Of a stretch of 64,000 nucleotides of DNA, positions 54,501 to 62,592 are shown piece after piece. The position numbers and the translations under genes are program-made. The DNA comes from Bradyrhizobium sp. S69. Its GTDB lineage: Bacteria; Pseudomonadota; Alphaproteobacteria; Rhizobiales; Xanthobacteraceae. The stretch spans positions 212,991 through 276,990 of the forward strand of contig NZ_LMUK01000027.1 in the NCBI RefSeq assembly GCF_009766005.1, given 5' to 3'. How positions within the stretch are numbered: position 1 is the stretch's first letter; each line of letters opens with the position of its first letter. The notes under the pieces were generated by a model, which saw nothing but the letters and a program-made list of their open reading frames with translations, searched no databases and had not been told where the DNA came from.

Positions 54501-57195
54501 CCTGCTGTTTGACGAACAAGGCATCGCCAAGAGTGCAGACGTCACGCGAATTATGAAGGTGTTGCTTGACGAAGAACATGCCGATGCCGGAATCGACGTG
54601 ATTTTCATTACCGACGAACGGGGTATTCCGGCCGAATTTCGCGACTACGAGTCCGACAGATTTTCAAAGACCAAGGAAATTTTGATTCTGAAGGAAGAAC
54701 CACCCCGCAAATGGGCTCTTGAAATTGTCCATTCACCAAGCGACCACCTGCGGAGCGATGCTGAAGATGAGGCTGTCATAACCCGGCTTAACCTACGACG
54801 AAGCATACCGGCTCCCAGGGGCAGCCGCACATCGGAAAACGTGGCCATTTTCCTGAGACTGCAGCCGGCAATGCTAGCGGTGGTCGCAACCGCCGCATTT
54901 CCCCGAACACTCGCCGCTATCGTCTGCGTCGCTCGCGACAAGGAACCCCGTCTCTTCCCCGATCAGCTGAATGACCTGGGAAGGGACGCTCAGATAATTC
55001 TGAAAGACCAGGCGAAACGCAACGAGATATCCGAAGGTGTCGTCGATCGTTACGAATATGTCAAAGAGATCGCCACTCTTGGCCGCGCTAAACCGCTGGA
55101 GAAATCCGACTCCGATCTTGAGAAGATCGACAGGGAGTTTGGCACGTTTTTCAAGGCCTTCGGGGGAAATCGCTTTGCGATAACCGTTGCGTTCGCCGTC
55201 GCCGACGAGGAGCTCGTCGTCGAGACGAATACCAAGGATGCGCTCGGTCGAACCCTCATCAGGATTCGCGACGAGGTCAGCGGCATCGACGATCCTTCAC
55301 GCGAAGATTCCATCGTACGCGCAGCGATTGCCATCCATCGGCGCCGCGGCATCAGACAAGCCGCTTTTCCGGATATTCTAAAAAAGCTGATCGAGTCATT
55401 GGGATGGACCGCTCAAAAACATCAACCAGCGCGGCTCTTTCATCGACTTTCTGAAATTTGCGAAGAGCTACTCGTTGTACTATCCATGATCGGCTACCCG
55501 ATCGAGCAGGATTGCCTTGTCGCGTTGAAATTTCGAGCCTGGACAGGTTGGTCCACCGATTTTGGAAATGACGTAACACCCGGCGCCCGGAAGGCTGTGG
55601 TTGCCGCTGCATTGCAAATCCTGGTTCAACGCTGTCTGATTTTCCGGTTCGAGCCTCAAGAGCAAAAGAAGAAGCCGGAACGCCTCGAGCCAAAGCCCTG
55701 TAAAATCCTCCCCGAACAAGAGGGAACCGAACGGTTTGGCGTTCATCGCCACATCCAACGGCATATCTTCCGTCAGCTGAAGCAGCCCTTCGTCGAGCAC
55801 GCCGAGATCGAATCGTATATGCCGACGCTCTATGCGAGCCAGCCCAACGACTTGCCCTACCCGACAATCTCCGCGCAGAGCAGGATCAGGGAGATCCTTG
55901 CCTCATTGTCGCGCTATCCATCGTACAGCCGCCTGCATGAAAGCCGAAATGATCAGAACGAGCATACGGAGTTGCAAAGCCGGATGTTGCGCGCCGCCTA
56001 CGGAGCCATTCGAACCGTCTACGGCGTGGGCGTGGTCGCGCGTTTCAATGAATTCGGCGATAGCAATGTGCCGCCTGCCGTAGGTTATTTCGAGGAGCAT
56101 CGCCAGCAAGTTCGCTGGCTGTTGAAGCGGGGCAAGGAAATTGAGCAACTGCTGCGGACGGGTGTAAAAAACGAATTAGACGAATTTTCCAAGACATTTG
56201 GAGCCGGGGCTAAGGCGCATGAAAAAGAAATTCGCGAGGAAGAGAAGTTTCTCAACGACAAGTTGGAACGAAATCTTCCGTTCTATTCCGGCGATATCGC
56301 ATGGCTGTACAACGAATGTGGCGTGCTCTGCCTCGTGCAGGGACGACTGAACGACGCCAGCAAGCTGTTTTCCGAAGCCATGCGTGCGCTGCTTCCGATC
56401 GAACGCCGGGGAACACCCGCGGCGTTGACGGCGTCTGTACGTCTCAACCGCGCGCTCGTCGATATCGAGCTGGGGAACTTGCCAAAGGCAGGAACGGCGC
56501 TGCGCGACATCGTTTCGCAGCAGGACGAACACCGGGCCGTACGATGGATTGCCTTTGGCTACCTTGGACTGATTGAGCACATCCGCGGCAACCTCGACGA
56601 AGCGCGATCGCGATACGATAGTGCGATAAAAGCCCTGACCGCGATGAAACGTAATCGGGCCGCCAGCATCTTCTCCAGGCACTGCGCCGACCTGTGCCGT
56701 AACCTCAAGGGCGAGGACAACCTCAAGCTGGCGGAACAGATAGCGGACAATGCGGTCAACCTCGCTGCGGCAGGCAGCCACGCCGACGTGCTGCAGCAGG
56801 CGCGATTATCCCGGCTGCGGATTCAAGCCGACCGTCACGGTTCGGCGCTGTTCGCGAGATTGCGCAAGGAGCTGGAAGGCATCGAAGCCTACGCCAAGGT
56901 TATGGGCATGCCGCGCCTCGAAGTCGAGACTGCCCACGTCGATGCGTACTTCCGCTGCCAACTCGGCGATCTCACTATGGCCATGAAATCCATCACACGA
57001 AGCCTGGCGATCGCCAATGATTGCGACCTCGTGTTGCGAAAGATCAGCGGGACGCTGCTCGCCGCCGAAATCAGCAAAGGTCTCGGCATGCTGGATGGCG
57101 CGAGGACACTGGCGGAAACTGCCAAGGTGATGGCCACGACGGCGGAATTCTCGGCAGCCCAGGACAAGGCGCAAACGATATTGGCGTCTCTTTGA
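51595..57195 (+). CDS. SIR2-STAND-TPR protein, candidate single-gene antiphage system
   Basis: An 1866-residue protein. N-terminal SIR2-like NADase domain (about 45-560): GAGVS (54-58), ITTNYD (341-346), VHLHG (413-417) and FVGNGMGEDD (465-474) keep the canonical NAD-binding and catalytic pattern. A linker (about 560-800) follows. The central P-loop NTPase (about 800-1110) has Walker A GARGIGKGHF (832-841) and a Walker B-like FVLLFNATHLLFDE (961-974). Winged-helix-like regions span about 1110-1400, then TPR repeats (about 1565-1866, for example NECGVLCLVQGRLNDASKLF). The layout is that of STAND NTPase defence sensors with a SIR2 effector (AVAST type 5-like). In that model, ligand recognition by the TPR part activates NAD depletion. 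The gene is single, visibly AT-richer than neighbours, with Walker motifs that deviate from consensus. Confidence 0.88.
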   Translation: MSDSSDDPLRGLVHDWPYAREFVLDTMDPVLIQRHGELLLSRAVNIGRIVAFVGAGVSMSYGRISWRELVRELLESAQRAYRKSKTDYKVKHPRINIIYDTLQALKPNPGADEDGAWRDMPPARLLILFQIADELGEAIHRVKSHNTRDLNPVRRKARQLVYDDAGHARRLFESSYKNRSNAEKKSGDAVINDLMGYLDDRPLSRDLSNSQPRYEPIFDWAKLDDIIEGIPPKLEFLVRLCKEFRNYRGAQVASLNPTHRFIVAAALASTTGYESDERFRGWVSDRKSKEAEADRRSKEVEASSQLPATGDEPRRFRGETVDQERDPLLLLVNRLGVRRFITTNYDLDIERMMLDRGYRLRLSGHDDVSGHNFIAESVNTMEARARDFVFNEQRAAHLIDFAVQDGRFALDVVHLHGRATDGDDIVATEADYQRLYLRDDSGRGRGRDLLDGAINLAFRGNALLFVGNGMGEDDLLRPLRHFMSEGPSGRESDAIALLPDLRGAQSRLEEKATLLRRYGVYTIHFGRGSLDRGDRKEEFLLSGLIKLIRFLARQIIEIRSRKVPAKGVDEAIKELLDSVQGELRKGEVSKDETTGANGEAATQKTGAREDEHKEAGVSRRLVVICDEPGLKTIKVESVYEIEGRPPSLINCELEAINYLLDFCIRAACGNPDEYFPESRAAQIIAENTEDSIVAGFLSATISRLQETWSDWRKEWFGDIAPRLPASPSKGWGNGKASPLLAEGAKIDRRRAIDLPPDYNFQPPARAANDKGDATPDNSTSEDNEPPDGRFRIHTSQTLARACYSLSRHVLVSREGRNSAMLATGRRVFVLAGARGIGKGHFFSALTEDKGLLKFLEATWREKWRTPKYSAAFAFNFSFSVELGSGFDRLVRFLGETIENIYCEDQAARKEFNKLYEQIAGKESSPATPASPHSGHRIGLLDFLFKVIAGKIEDLPEISNRFVLLFNATHLLFDEQGIAKSADVTRIMKVLLDEEHADAGIDVIFITDERGIPAEFRDYESDRFSKTKEILILKEEPPRKWALEIVHSPSDHLRSDAEDEAVITRLNLRRSIPAPRGSRTSENVAIFLRLQPAMLAVVATAAFPRTLAAIVCVARDKEPRLFPDQLNDLGRDAQIILKDQAKRNEISEGVVDRYEYVKEIATLGRAKPLEKSDSDLEKIDREFGTFFKAFGGNRFAITVAFAVADEELVVETNTKDALGRTLIRIRDEVSGIDDPSREDSIVRAAIAIHRRRGIRQAAFPDILKKLIESLGWTAQKHQPARLFHRLSEICEELLVVLSMIGYPIEQDCLVALKFRAWTGWSTDFGNDVTPGARKAVVAAALQILVQRCLIFRFEPQEQKKKPERLEPKPCKILPEQEGTERFGVHRHIQRHIFRQLKQPFVEHAEIESYMPTLYASQPNDLPYPTISAQSRIREILASLSRYPSYSRLHESRNDQNEHTELQSRMLRAAYGAIRTVYGVGVVARFNEFGDSNVPPAVGYFEEHRQQVRWLLKRGKEIEQLLRTGVKNELDEFSKTFGAGAKAHEKEIREEEKFLNDKLERNLPFYSGDIAWLYNECGVLCLVQGRLNDASKLFSEAMRALLPIERRGTPAALTASVRLNRALVDIELGNLPKAGTALRDIVSQQDEHRAVRWIAFGYLGLIEHIRGNLDEARSRYDSAIKALTAMKRNRAASIFSRHCADLCRNLKGEDNLKLAEQIADNAVNLAAAGSHADVLQQARLSRLRIQADRHGSALFARLRKELEGIEAYAKVMGMPRLEVETAHVDAYFRCQLGDLTMAMKSITRSLAIANDCDLVLRKISGTLLAAEISKGLGMLDGARTLAETAKVMATTAEFSAAQDKAQTILASL
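52447..52500 (+). repeat. 27-bp tandem duplication inside the SIR2-STAND gene
   Basis: Two 27-base units (52447-52473 and 52474-52500) share GATCGTA-AATCAAAGGAAG with few changes and encode DRKSKEAEA and DRRSKEVEA (residues 285-302). They lie in a surface-like charged linker between parts of the SIR2 domain. Length is a multiple of three, so the frame is kept. Confidence 0.9.
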
Positions 57196-57273
57196 TCGCC
57201 GGGCGTGCATCAGCCGCATTCGCATGACTTTACGGCTCGAAATGACGGTCGCGATCACCGTAACTTGATACGA

Positions 57274-57296
57274 AGTTTACCTTTGTAGTTTGCCTT
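57274..57296. promoter_or_regulatory. Direct repeat upstream of MarR operon
   Basis: AGTTTACCTT (57274-57283) and AGTTTGCCTT (57287-57296) are direct repeats one base apart in identity, spaced 13 bases, ending 22 bases before the MarR start. A MarR or sigma-factor site is possible. Confidence 0.35.
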
Positions 57297-57318
57297 CCTA
57301 TCTGCTAGACCTTGCGGC

Positions 57319-57771
57319 ATGAGCAAACGGAAAGCAGAACTCGACGCCGCACGCGCCTCTGCCCTGGCGGCGGAACTGCACACGCTGAGCAAGAAACTCA
57401 CGCGGCGTCTGCGGGAGCAGGCATCGGCGGGAGATCTGACACCCTCGCAAACGTCGGTGCTCGGGCGCCTGCATCGGGAGGGCCCCGCGACGGTCACCGC
57501 GCTGGCGCGGGTGGAAGGGGTTCGCTCGCAATCCATGGGAGCGACGATTGCCGTGCTCGAAGCCGCGGGACTGGTCGAGGGATCGCCGGATCCGGAGGAT
57601 GGGCGGCGAACGATACTTTCCCTGACGTCGGCCTGCCGGGAATTGATCAAGAACGGCCGCGCGGCACGGCACGATTGGCTGTTTCGCAACCTTCAAACCA
57701 AGCTCACGCCACAGGAGCAAGAGCAGCTCGCTGCCGCAACGGGGCTTCTCAATCGCCTGCTCGATCCCTGA
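57319..57771 (+). CDS. MarR family transcriptional regulator
   Basis: A 150-residue MarR repressor. The wHTH is GDLTPSQTSVLGRLHREGPA then VTALARVEGVRSQSMGATIA, with wing ADPED-type SPDPEDGRRTILSLT. It heads a tightly packed operon of isochorismatase-like protein, small membrane protein and MFS exporter, which it probably represses. Start is the Met of MSKRKAELDAAR. Confidence 0.9.
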   Translation: MSKRKAELDAARASALAAELHTLSKKLTRRLREQASAGDLTPSQTSVLGRLHREGPATVTALARVEGVRSQSMGATIAVLEAAGLVEGSPDPEDGRRTILSLTSACRELIKNGRAARHDWLFRNLQTKLTPQEQEQLAAATGLLNRLLDP

Positions 57772-57827
57772 CGACCCCTGCATGGGCTAAGGCCGGCACA
57801 CGATTCCGAACAAGGACAGTTAAGAAT

Positions 57828-58409
57828 ATGACCATCACCACGCTCGACCCGAAGACCGCTTTGCTGGTGGTCGACCTGCAGAAAGGCATCGTCGGACTGC
57901 CGACCGTGCATCCGATCGATGGCGTGATCCACAATTCGGTCGCGTTGCTCGAGGCGTTTCGCGCACGCCAACTGCCGGTGGTGTTGATCAATGTCGACGG
58001 CAGCCCTCCGGGCCGCGCCGAGCAATCCTTCTCGACCCCCGGCATGCCCGCCGGCTGGACCGATCTCATTGCCGAACTCAAGCAGCAGCCGAGCGATCAC
58101 CGCGTCACCAAGCGGACGCGCGGCGCCTTCACCCACACCGATCTGGAAAAATACCTGCGGGACAATGGCGTCACCCAGGTGGTGATCATCGGCGTCGCCA
58201 CTGGCGCCGGGGTCGAATCCACCGCGCGACACGCCCACGAACTCGGCTTCAACGTCACGCTGGCGATCGATGCCATGACCGACAGGGATGCCGACATCCA
58301 CCACAACAGCGTGACGCGGATCTTTCCAAAAATCAGCGAGACCGGCACCACGCAAGAGATTCTCGATCTGCTGCACGCGGCACAGCACGACGACAAAAGG
58401 AGCGCCTGA
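57828..58409 (+). CDS. Isochorismatase-fold protein lacking the catalytic cysteine
   Basis: A 193-residue protein of the isochorismatase/cysteine-hydrolase fold. The catalytic Asp (LVVDLQKGIV, D16) and Lys (RVTKRTRGAF, K95) are kept, but the position of the nucleophilic Cys is Gly: GVATGAGVESTARHA (G128) instead of the usual TNxCV. Thus it cannot be a classical cysteine amidohydrolase; true isochorismatases such as PhzD also lack the Cys. The start lies 57 bases after the MarR stop. Likely operon member; substrate unknown, perhaps an aromatic or isochorismate-type compound. Confidence 0.88.
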   Translation: MTITTLDPKTALLVVDLQKGIVGLPTVHPIDGVIHNSVALLEAFRARQLPVVLINVDGSPPGRAEQSFSTPGMPAGWTDLIAELKQQPSDHRVTKRTRGAFTHTDLEKYLRDNGVTQVVIIGVATGAGVESTARHAHELGFNVTLAIDAMTDRDADIHHNSVTRIFPKISETGTTQEILDLLHAAQHDDKRSA

Positions 58410-58411
58410 CC

Positions 58412-58750
58412 ATGTGGAACCATTATCTGGCCTATTTCTTTGGCGGCGTCTTCCTCACCAACGCCATTCCGCATTTCGTCAGCGGCGTGATGGGACGCCC
58501 GTTCCAGAGCCCGTTCGCGACGCCGCGCGGCGAAGGCCTCTCGTCGTCAACGGTCAATGTGGGGTGGGGTTTTGCCAATCTGGTCGCGGCCTATTTCCTG
58601 ATCTGCCACGTCGGCGAGTTCGACCTGCATTCGCTTGATGATGCGGGCGCGCTTGGGCTCGGCATGCTGCTGTTCGGCATCGTGACGGCTCGCTTGTTCG
58701 GCCGGTTTCACGGCGGTAATTCACCGCCGCAGGGCCGGACCTCGCTTTGA
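58412..58750 (+). CDS. Small conserved membrane protein
   Basis: A 112-residue protein with three hydrophobic segments (about 3-25, 45-68, 80-95), starting MWNHYLAYFFGGVFLTNAIP. The family is unknown. It starts two bases after the isochorismatase-like stop and its TGA overlaps the TTG start of the MFS gene (TTGA), so translation is probably coupled across the operon. Confidence 0.8.
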   Translation: MWNHYLAYFFGGVFLTNAIPHFVSGVMGRPFQSPFATPRGEGLSSSTVNVGWGFANLVAAYFLICHVGEFDLHSLDDAGALGLGMLLFGIVTARLFGRFHGGNSPPQGRTSL

Positions 58751-59979
58751 CGCGCACCTTCCGCTCGCTGCGAAACCCCAACTACCGGATCTGGGCCGCG
58801 GGCGCTCTGGTGTCCAATATCGGCTCCTGGATGCAGCGCACCGCGCAGGACTGGATCGTCCTGACCGAACTGACCGACCGCAACGCGACCGCAGTCGGGA
58901 TCGTGATGGGATTGCAGTTCGGCCCGCAAATCCTGTTGCTGCCGCTGACCGGCTTCGCCGCGGATCATCTCGACCGGCGCAAGGTGCTGTTTTGCACCCA
59001 GGCCGCGATGGGACTGCTGGCGCTCGGGCTGGGGCTGCTGGTGGTGACCGGGCTGGTTCGATTATGGCATGTCTATGTGTTCGCATTTCTCTTGGGCTGC
59101 GCCGCCGCGTTTGATTCGCCGGCACGGCAGACCTTTGTGGCCGAACTGGTCGAGGAACGCGACTTGCCGAATGCGGTGGGCCTGAACTCGATGTCGTTCA
59201 ATGCGGCGCGGATGATCGGCCCGGCGATTGCCGGCGGCCTGATCGCGGGCGTCGGCTCCGGATGGGTATTCCTGCTCAACGCGGTGAGCTTCCTCGCGGT
59301 GCTGATCTCCCTGAGCCTGCTGCGCCTGCGTGCACCGAAGCCCGGCCATCGCGCCGTGCGCGCCCGCGGCAGTTTCGTCGAAGGCTTTCGCTATGTGTGG
59401 CGGCGGCCCGATCTCAAGGTCATCCTGTTCATGCTGTTCCTGGTCGGTACCTTCGGCTTGAATTTTCCGATCTTCATCTCGACCATGGCGGTGAAGGTGT
59501 TTCATGCCGGCGCCGGCCAATACGGCCTCTTGACCTCGATGATGGCGGCGGGATCGGTGACCGGCGCCTTAGGGGTCGCGACCCGGCGAAAGACCGGCAT
59601 ATCGACGCTGCTCATGGGCGCCGCGCTCTTCGGCGTCGGCTGCGCGCTGGCGGCGCTGATGCCGAGCTACGCACTGTTCGGCGCCATGCTGTTCGTGGTC
59701 GGCATCGCCGCGCAGACCGTGACCACCTCGACCAACAGCCTGGTGCAGACCTCGACAGAACCCGCGATGCGCGGTCGCGTGATCGCGATCCTGCTGGCGA
59801 TCGCGCTGGGCGGCACCCCGATCGGTGCGCCGATCGTAGGCTGGGTGGCCGATAGCTTCGGCCCGCGCTGGGCACTCGCGGTCGCCGCCGCCGCAGGAAT
59901 TCTCGCGGCAACGGTTGCGCTGGTCTATCTGGCGAGGCGGCGACGTGCGGATGCGAATGCGAATGCGAGGCCGGTTTGA
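58747..59979 (+). CDS. MFS exporter, MFS_3/EntS-like
   Basis: A 410-residue permease with 12 predicted helices. TFRSLRNPNYRIWAAGALVS and NIGSWMQRTAQDWIVL define the MFS_3 branch; ADHLDRRKVLF is the loop 2-3 motif and NSLVQTSTEPAMRGRVIAIL the C-terminal half motif. This branch exports siderophores and other small molecules. TTG at 58747 overlaps the previous stop codon by the TTGA pattern; no better in-frame ATG exists before helix 1. Probable exporter of the compound handled by this MarR operon. Confidence 0.9.
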   Translation: MTRTFRSLRNPNYRIWAAGALVSNIGSWMQRTAQDWIVLTELTDRNATAVGIVMGLQFGPQILLLPLTGFAADHLDRRKVLFCTQAAMGLLALGLGLLVVTGLVRLWHVYVFAFLLGCAAAFDSPARQTFVAELVEERDLPNAVGLNSMSFNAARMIGPAIAGGLIAGVGSGWVFLLNAVSFLAVLISLSLLRLRAPKPGHRAVRARGSFVEGFRYVWRRPDLKVILFMLFLVGTFGLNFPIFISTMAVKVFHAGAGQYGLLTSMMAAGSVTGALGVATRRKTGISTLLMGAALFGVGCALAALMPSYALFGAMLFVVGIAAQTVTTSTNSLVQTSTEPAMRGRVIAILLAIALGGTPIGAPIVGWVADSFGPRWALAVAAAAGILAATVALVYLARRRRADANANARPV

Positions 59980-60039
59980 AAGTGTCGAAACGCGAGGCGG
60001 CGGCAGATCGCCGCGAGCCCCGCGATTTCGCGGCGCAGG

Positions 60040-60789
60040 TCAGAGCTGCGTGATGCCGCCGTCGGCCACGAGGTCGATGCCGGTACTGTAGCTCGAATCA
60101 TCGGACGCCAGGAACAGAATGGCCGAGGCCATCTCTTCCGGGCGACCGATGCGGCCGAGCGGCGTGATGCCCGCAAAGAAGGTCCGTGCGCCGTCGGCTT
60201 CTGCCTTGGTCTTGAACTGGCCGTCGACGATTGGCGTTTCGATCATGCCGGGTGAAAGCGTGTTGACACGAATGCCGCGATCCTTCAGCTCCATCGCCCA
60301 ACTGCGCGCGAACGAGCGGATGGCGGCCTTTGTGCCGGCGTAGACGCTGTACTCGGGAATGCCTTTCATATGCAGGCCGGAGGAGACTAGCACGATCGAG
60401 CCACCCTTGCGCAGCAGCGGGAACGCCTTTTGCACGGTGAAGTAAACGCCGCGGGCGTTAATACCGAACGTCTTGTCGAAATCCGCCGGCGTGACATTCT
60501 GGGTCAAGATGCGCTCGGCAATGCCAGCGCTGGCGACGATGATGTCGACGCCGCCCTTTTCCCCTTTCACCGTTTTATAAAGCCGATCGAGGTCGTCGAG
60601 ATTGGCGACGTCGCCCTGCACGGTGGAGACGTTTTTGCCAATCTCGGCTTTGGCCTTATCGAGTTCGCTCTGGCGGCGTCCCATGATGAATACATGGGCG
60701 CCCTCTTCCACGAACCGCTTCGCGGCTGCGAGTCCAATGCCGCTTGAGCCGCCGGTGATCACGGCGATTTTTCCATTCAATTTTGACAT
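60040..60789 (-). CDS. Short-chain dehydrogenase/reductase (SDR)
   Basis: A 249-residue classical SDR: ITGGSSGIGLAAAKRFVEEG, an Asn-less NNAG position read as VASAGIAERI, active site LVSSGLHMKGIPEYSVYAGT then KAAIRSFARSW (Ser, Tyr, Lys present), and C-terminal GIDLVADGGITQL. Arg following beta-2 (IMGRRQSELD) favours NADP(H). The start is ATG at 60789 where homology begins. It lies 133 bases after the peroxiredoxin stop; both point away from the LysR gene. Confidence 0.92.
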   Translation of the reverse strand: MSKLNGKIAVITGGSSGIGLAAAKRFVEEGAHVFIMGRRQSELDKAKAEIGKNVSTVQGDVANLDDLDRLYKTVKGEKGGVDIIVASAGIAERILTQNVTPADFDKTFGINARGVYFTVQKAFPLLRKGGSIVLVSSGLHMKGIPEYSVYAGTKAAIRSFARSWAMELKDRGIRVNTLSPGMIETPIVDGQFKTKAEADGARTFFAGITPLGRIGRPEEMASAILFLASDDSSYSTGIDLVADGGITQL

Positions 60790-60922
60790 GACACAGTTCT
60801 TTCTGTTTCGAGGGCGCACAGAGCCGTTCGGCAAAGACGTCGCCGTTTTGGGATTTGATGATGAGGTGGTGGTGGTGGGGTGGTGAAGGAGGCCGACGCG
60901 GAACTCGCGCCGGCCCGTTACG

Positions 60923-61600
60923 TCACGCCGCCTTATTGGTCTTCGGGCGATCCAGCACCGGCAACAATTCGCTGGGGTCGGGACGGTGCGTGTAGTCGGG
61001 GTTGACCTCGGCGTAGGCGATGATGCCGTCGGTGCCAACCACATAGCGCGCGGGCATCGGCAGCACCCAGGCCGGATCGTCATTGATCCCAGGCAGGTCG
61101 TTGCCGAAACCGGCATAGATCTCGATCAGATCGGCCGGCAGCGCAAAGCGGATGCCGAACGCGTTGGCGACCTGGCTTTTGACGTCGCTCAGGATCGGGA
61201 AACCCAGTTTATTGTCGCGCTGCGACTTGCGGCTGTTCGGCGCGGTCTGCGGCGAGATCGCAACCAGGCTGGCGCCGCGGGCGGTGATGTCGGCCAGTGT
61301 CTCTTGCAACGCCTGCAGTTCGAGGTTGCAGTACGGGCACCAGACGCCGCGATAGAACGAGATCACCAGTGGTCCCCGGGCGAGCAGCTCGCGCGACGAG
61401 ACGGGATGGCCGTCGGGATCGAGCAGCGTGAAATCCGGTGCGGTGTCGCCGGCCTTTTTGGCGCGCTGCGCCTGGCCGCTGGCGATCAACTCGTCAGTGG
61501 CGCGCTGCATGGTTTGCAGCCGCTCTTGACTGGGCTTGAACGGCAATTTGCCGGAGGTGAAATCGGCTTTGAAGGCGTCGAGGCGGTCTTGCAGGGCCAT
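60923..61600 (-). CDS. Peroxiredoxin-like AhpC/TSA family protein
   Basis: A 225-residue thioredoxin-fold protein. GDTAPDFTLLDPDGHPVSSR starts the domain (about 45) and FYRGVWCPYCNLELQALQET is the active site (CxxC at about 98-101). AhpC-like ISPQTAPNSRKSQRDNKLGF follows. The CPYC pair is typical of the alkyl hydroperoxide reductase-like branch with one-partner regeneration. The start Met of MALQDRLDAF follows CAACGGAGACTTCC. Divergent from the LysR gene at 61698. Confidence 0.9.
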   Translation of the reverse strand: MALQDRLDAFKADFTSGKLPFKPSQERLQTMQRATDELIASGQAQRAKKAGDTAPDFTLLDPDGHPVSSRELLARGPLVISFYRGVWCPYCNLELQALQETLADITARGASLVAISPQTAPNSRKSQRDNKLGFPILSDVKSQVANAFGIRFALPADLIEIYAGFGNDLPGINDDPAWVLPMPARYVVGTDGIIAYAEVNPDYTHRPDPSELLPVLDRPKTNKAA

Positions 61601-61697
61601 TGGAAGTCTCCGTTGTTGGCGTCGGCCCGCAAGTTCTGGCTCATTCGACGGAGAACAGGTATACGGCAAATCTGGACATCATTTATTTGGAATTCAA

Positions 61698-62591
61698 ATG
61701 AGCGACCGGTGGCAGGAATTGGCCGTCTTCGTCCGCGCCGCGGAGAGCGGCAGCTTTTCGCGCGCCGGCCGCGAGCTCGGCCTGTCGCAGCCATCGGTTT
61801 CGCGCATCATCGGCGAACTCGAAGCCCGGCTCGGCGTCACGCTCTTGTTGCGCACGACGCGCCGCATCAATGTGACCGACGCCGGCGCATTATTTCTGGA
61901 TCGTGCCCGCGAAATCCTGGCCGAGCTTGAAGATGCCGAGGATGCCGCGCGCGGCCTCGATTCGTTGCGCGGCACCATCCGACTTGCGCTGCCCGTGGTC
62001 TACGGGACGCGCGAGATCATTCCCCGGCTGCCGAAGTTTCTTGGGCTGCATCCGCTGCTGCGGGTCGAGATGTCGGTTGCCGACAACCGGCAAGACCTGG
62101 TGGCGGAGGGCGCCGACGTCGCCATCCGGCTCGGCGAGCTTGGCGATTCCGCCTTCGGCGCGCGCCGGCTGGAGACGTTGGAGCGAATGATGGTGGCCTC
62201 GCCCGCCTATCTGAAAGCGCGCGGCACGCCGAAGACGCCGGCGGATCTCGCCGCGCATGATTGCATCTTCGGGCCCGGCAATTACGGCCGCGATAGCTGG
62301 TCGTTCAGCCGTAACGGCACCGAGACGTCGGTCGATGTCCACGGCCGCATTCATACTGATTCCGGTCCGGGTGTTTTCGCCAGCGTGATGTCGGGCCTCG
62401 GGATTGCGATGGTCTCGACCGCGATGGCGGGACCCGAGATCAAGGCCGGCCTGCTGGTGCCGCTGCTGCGCGGCTACAAGCTTACGCCAGTCGAAGTTCA
62501 TGCGGTGTTTCCCGGCGGCCCGCGCCCCTCGACAAAAGTCCGCGCGCTGGTCGATTTCCTGGCGCAAGAACTCAAGCGGGCGCTCAAATAG
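61698..62591 (+). CDS. LysR family transcriptional regulator
   Basis: A 297-residue LysR regulator with N-terminal HTH (WQELAVFVRAAESGSFSRAG, then RELGLSQPSVSRIIGELEAR) and a C-terminal effector domain (about 90-290). It is divergent from the peroxiredoxin and SDR genes with 97 bases between, so it is the likely regulator of that pair, possibly in response to electrophiles or peroxides. The gap holds ATG-proximal TGGAATTCAA but no clear LysR box. The C-terminus lies two bases before the convergent MarR stop. Confidence 0.92.
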   Translation: MSDRWQELAVFVRAAESGSFSRAGRELGLSQPSVSRIIGELEARLGVTLLLRTTRRINVTDAGALFLDRAREILAELEDAEDAARGLDSLRGTIRLALPVVYGTREIIPRLPKFLGLHPLLRVEMSVADNRQDLVAEGADVAIRLGELGDSAFGARRLETLERMMVASPAYLKARGTPKTPADLAAHDCIFGPGNYGRDSWSFSRNGTETSVDVHGRIHTDSGPGVFASVMSGLGIAMVSTAMAGPEIKAGLLVPLLRGYKLTPVEVHAVFPGGPRPSTKVRALVDFLAQELKRALK

Positions 62592-62592
62592 A

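Noticed and set aside
60864..60886. G-rich GGTGGTGGTGGGGTGG stretch as a quadruplex
   Set aside because: Low-complexity intergenic run with mostly GG pairs; no context supports a function.
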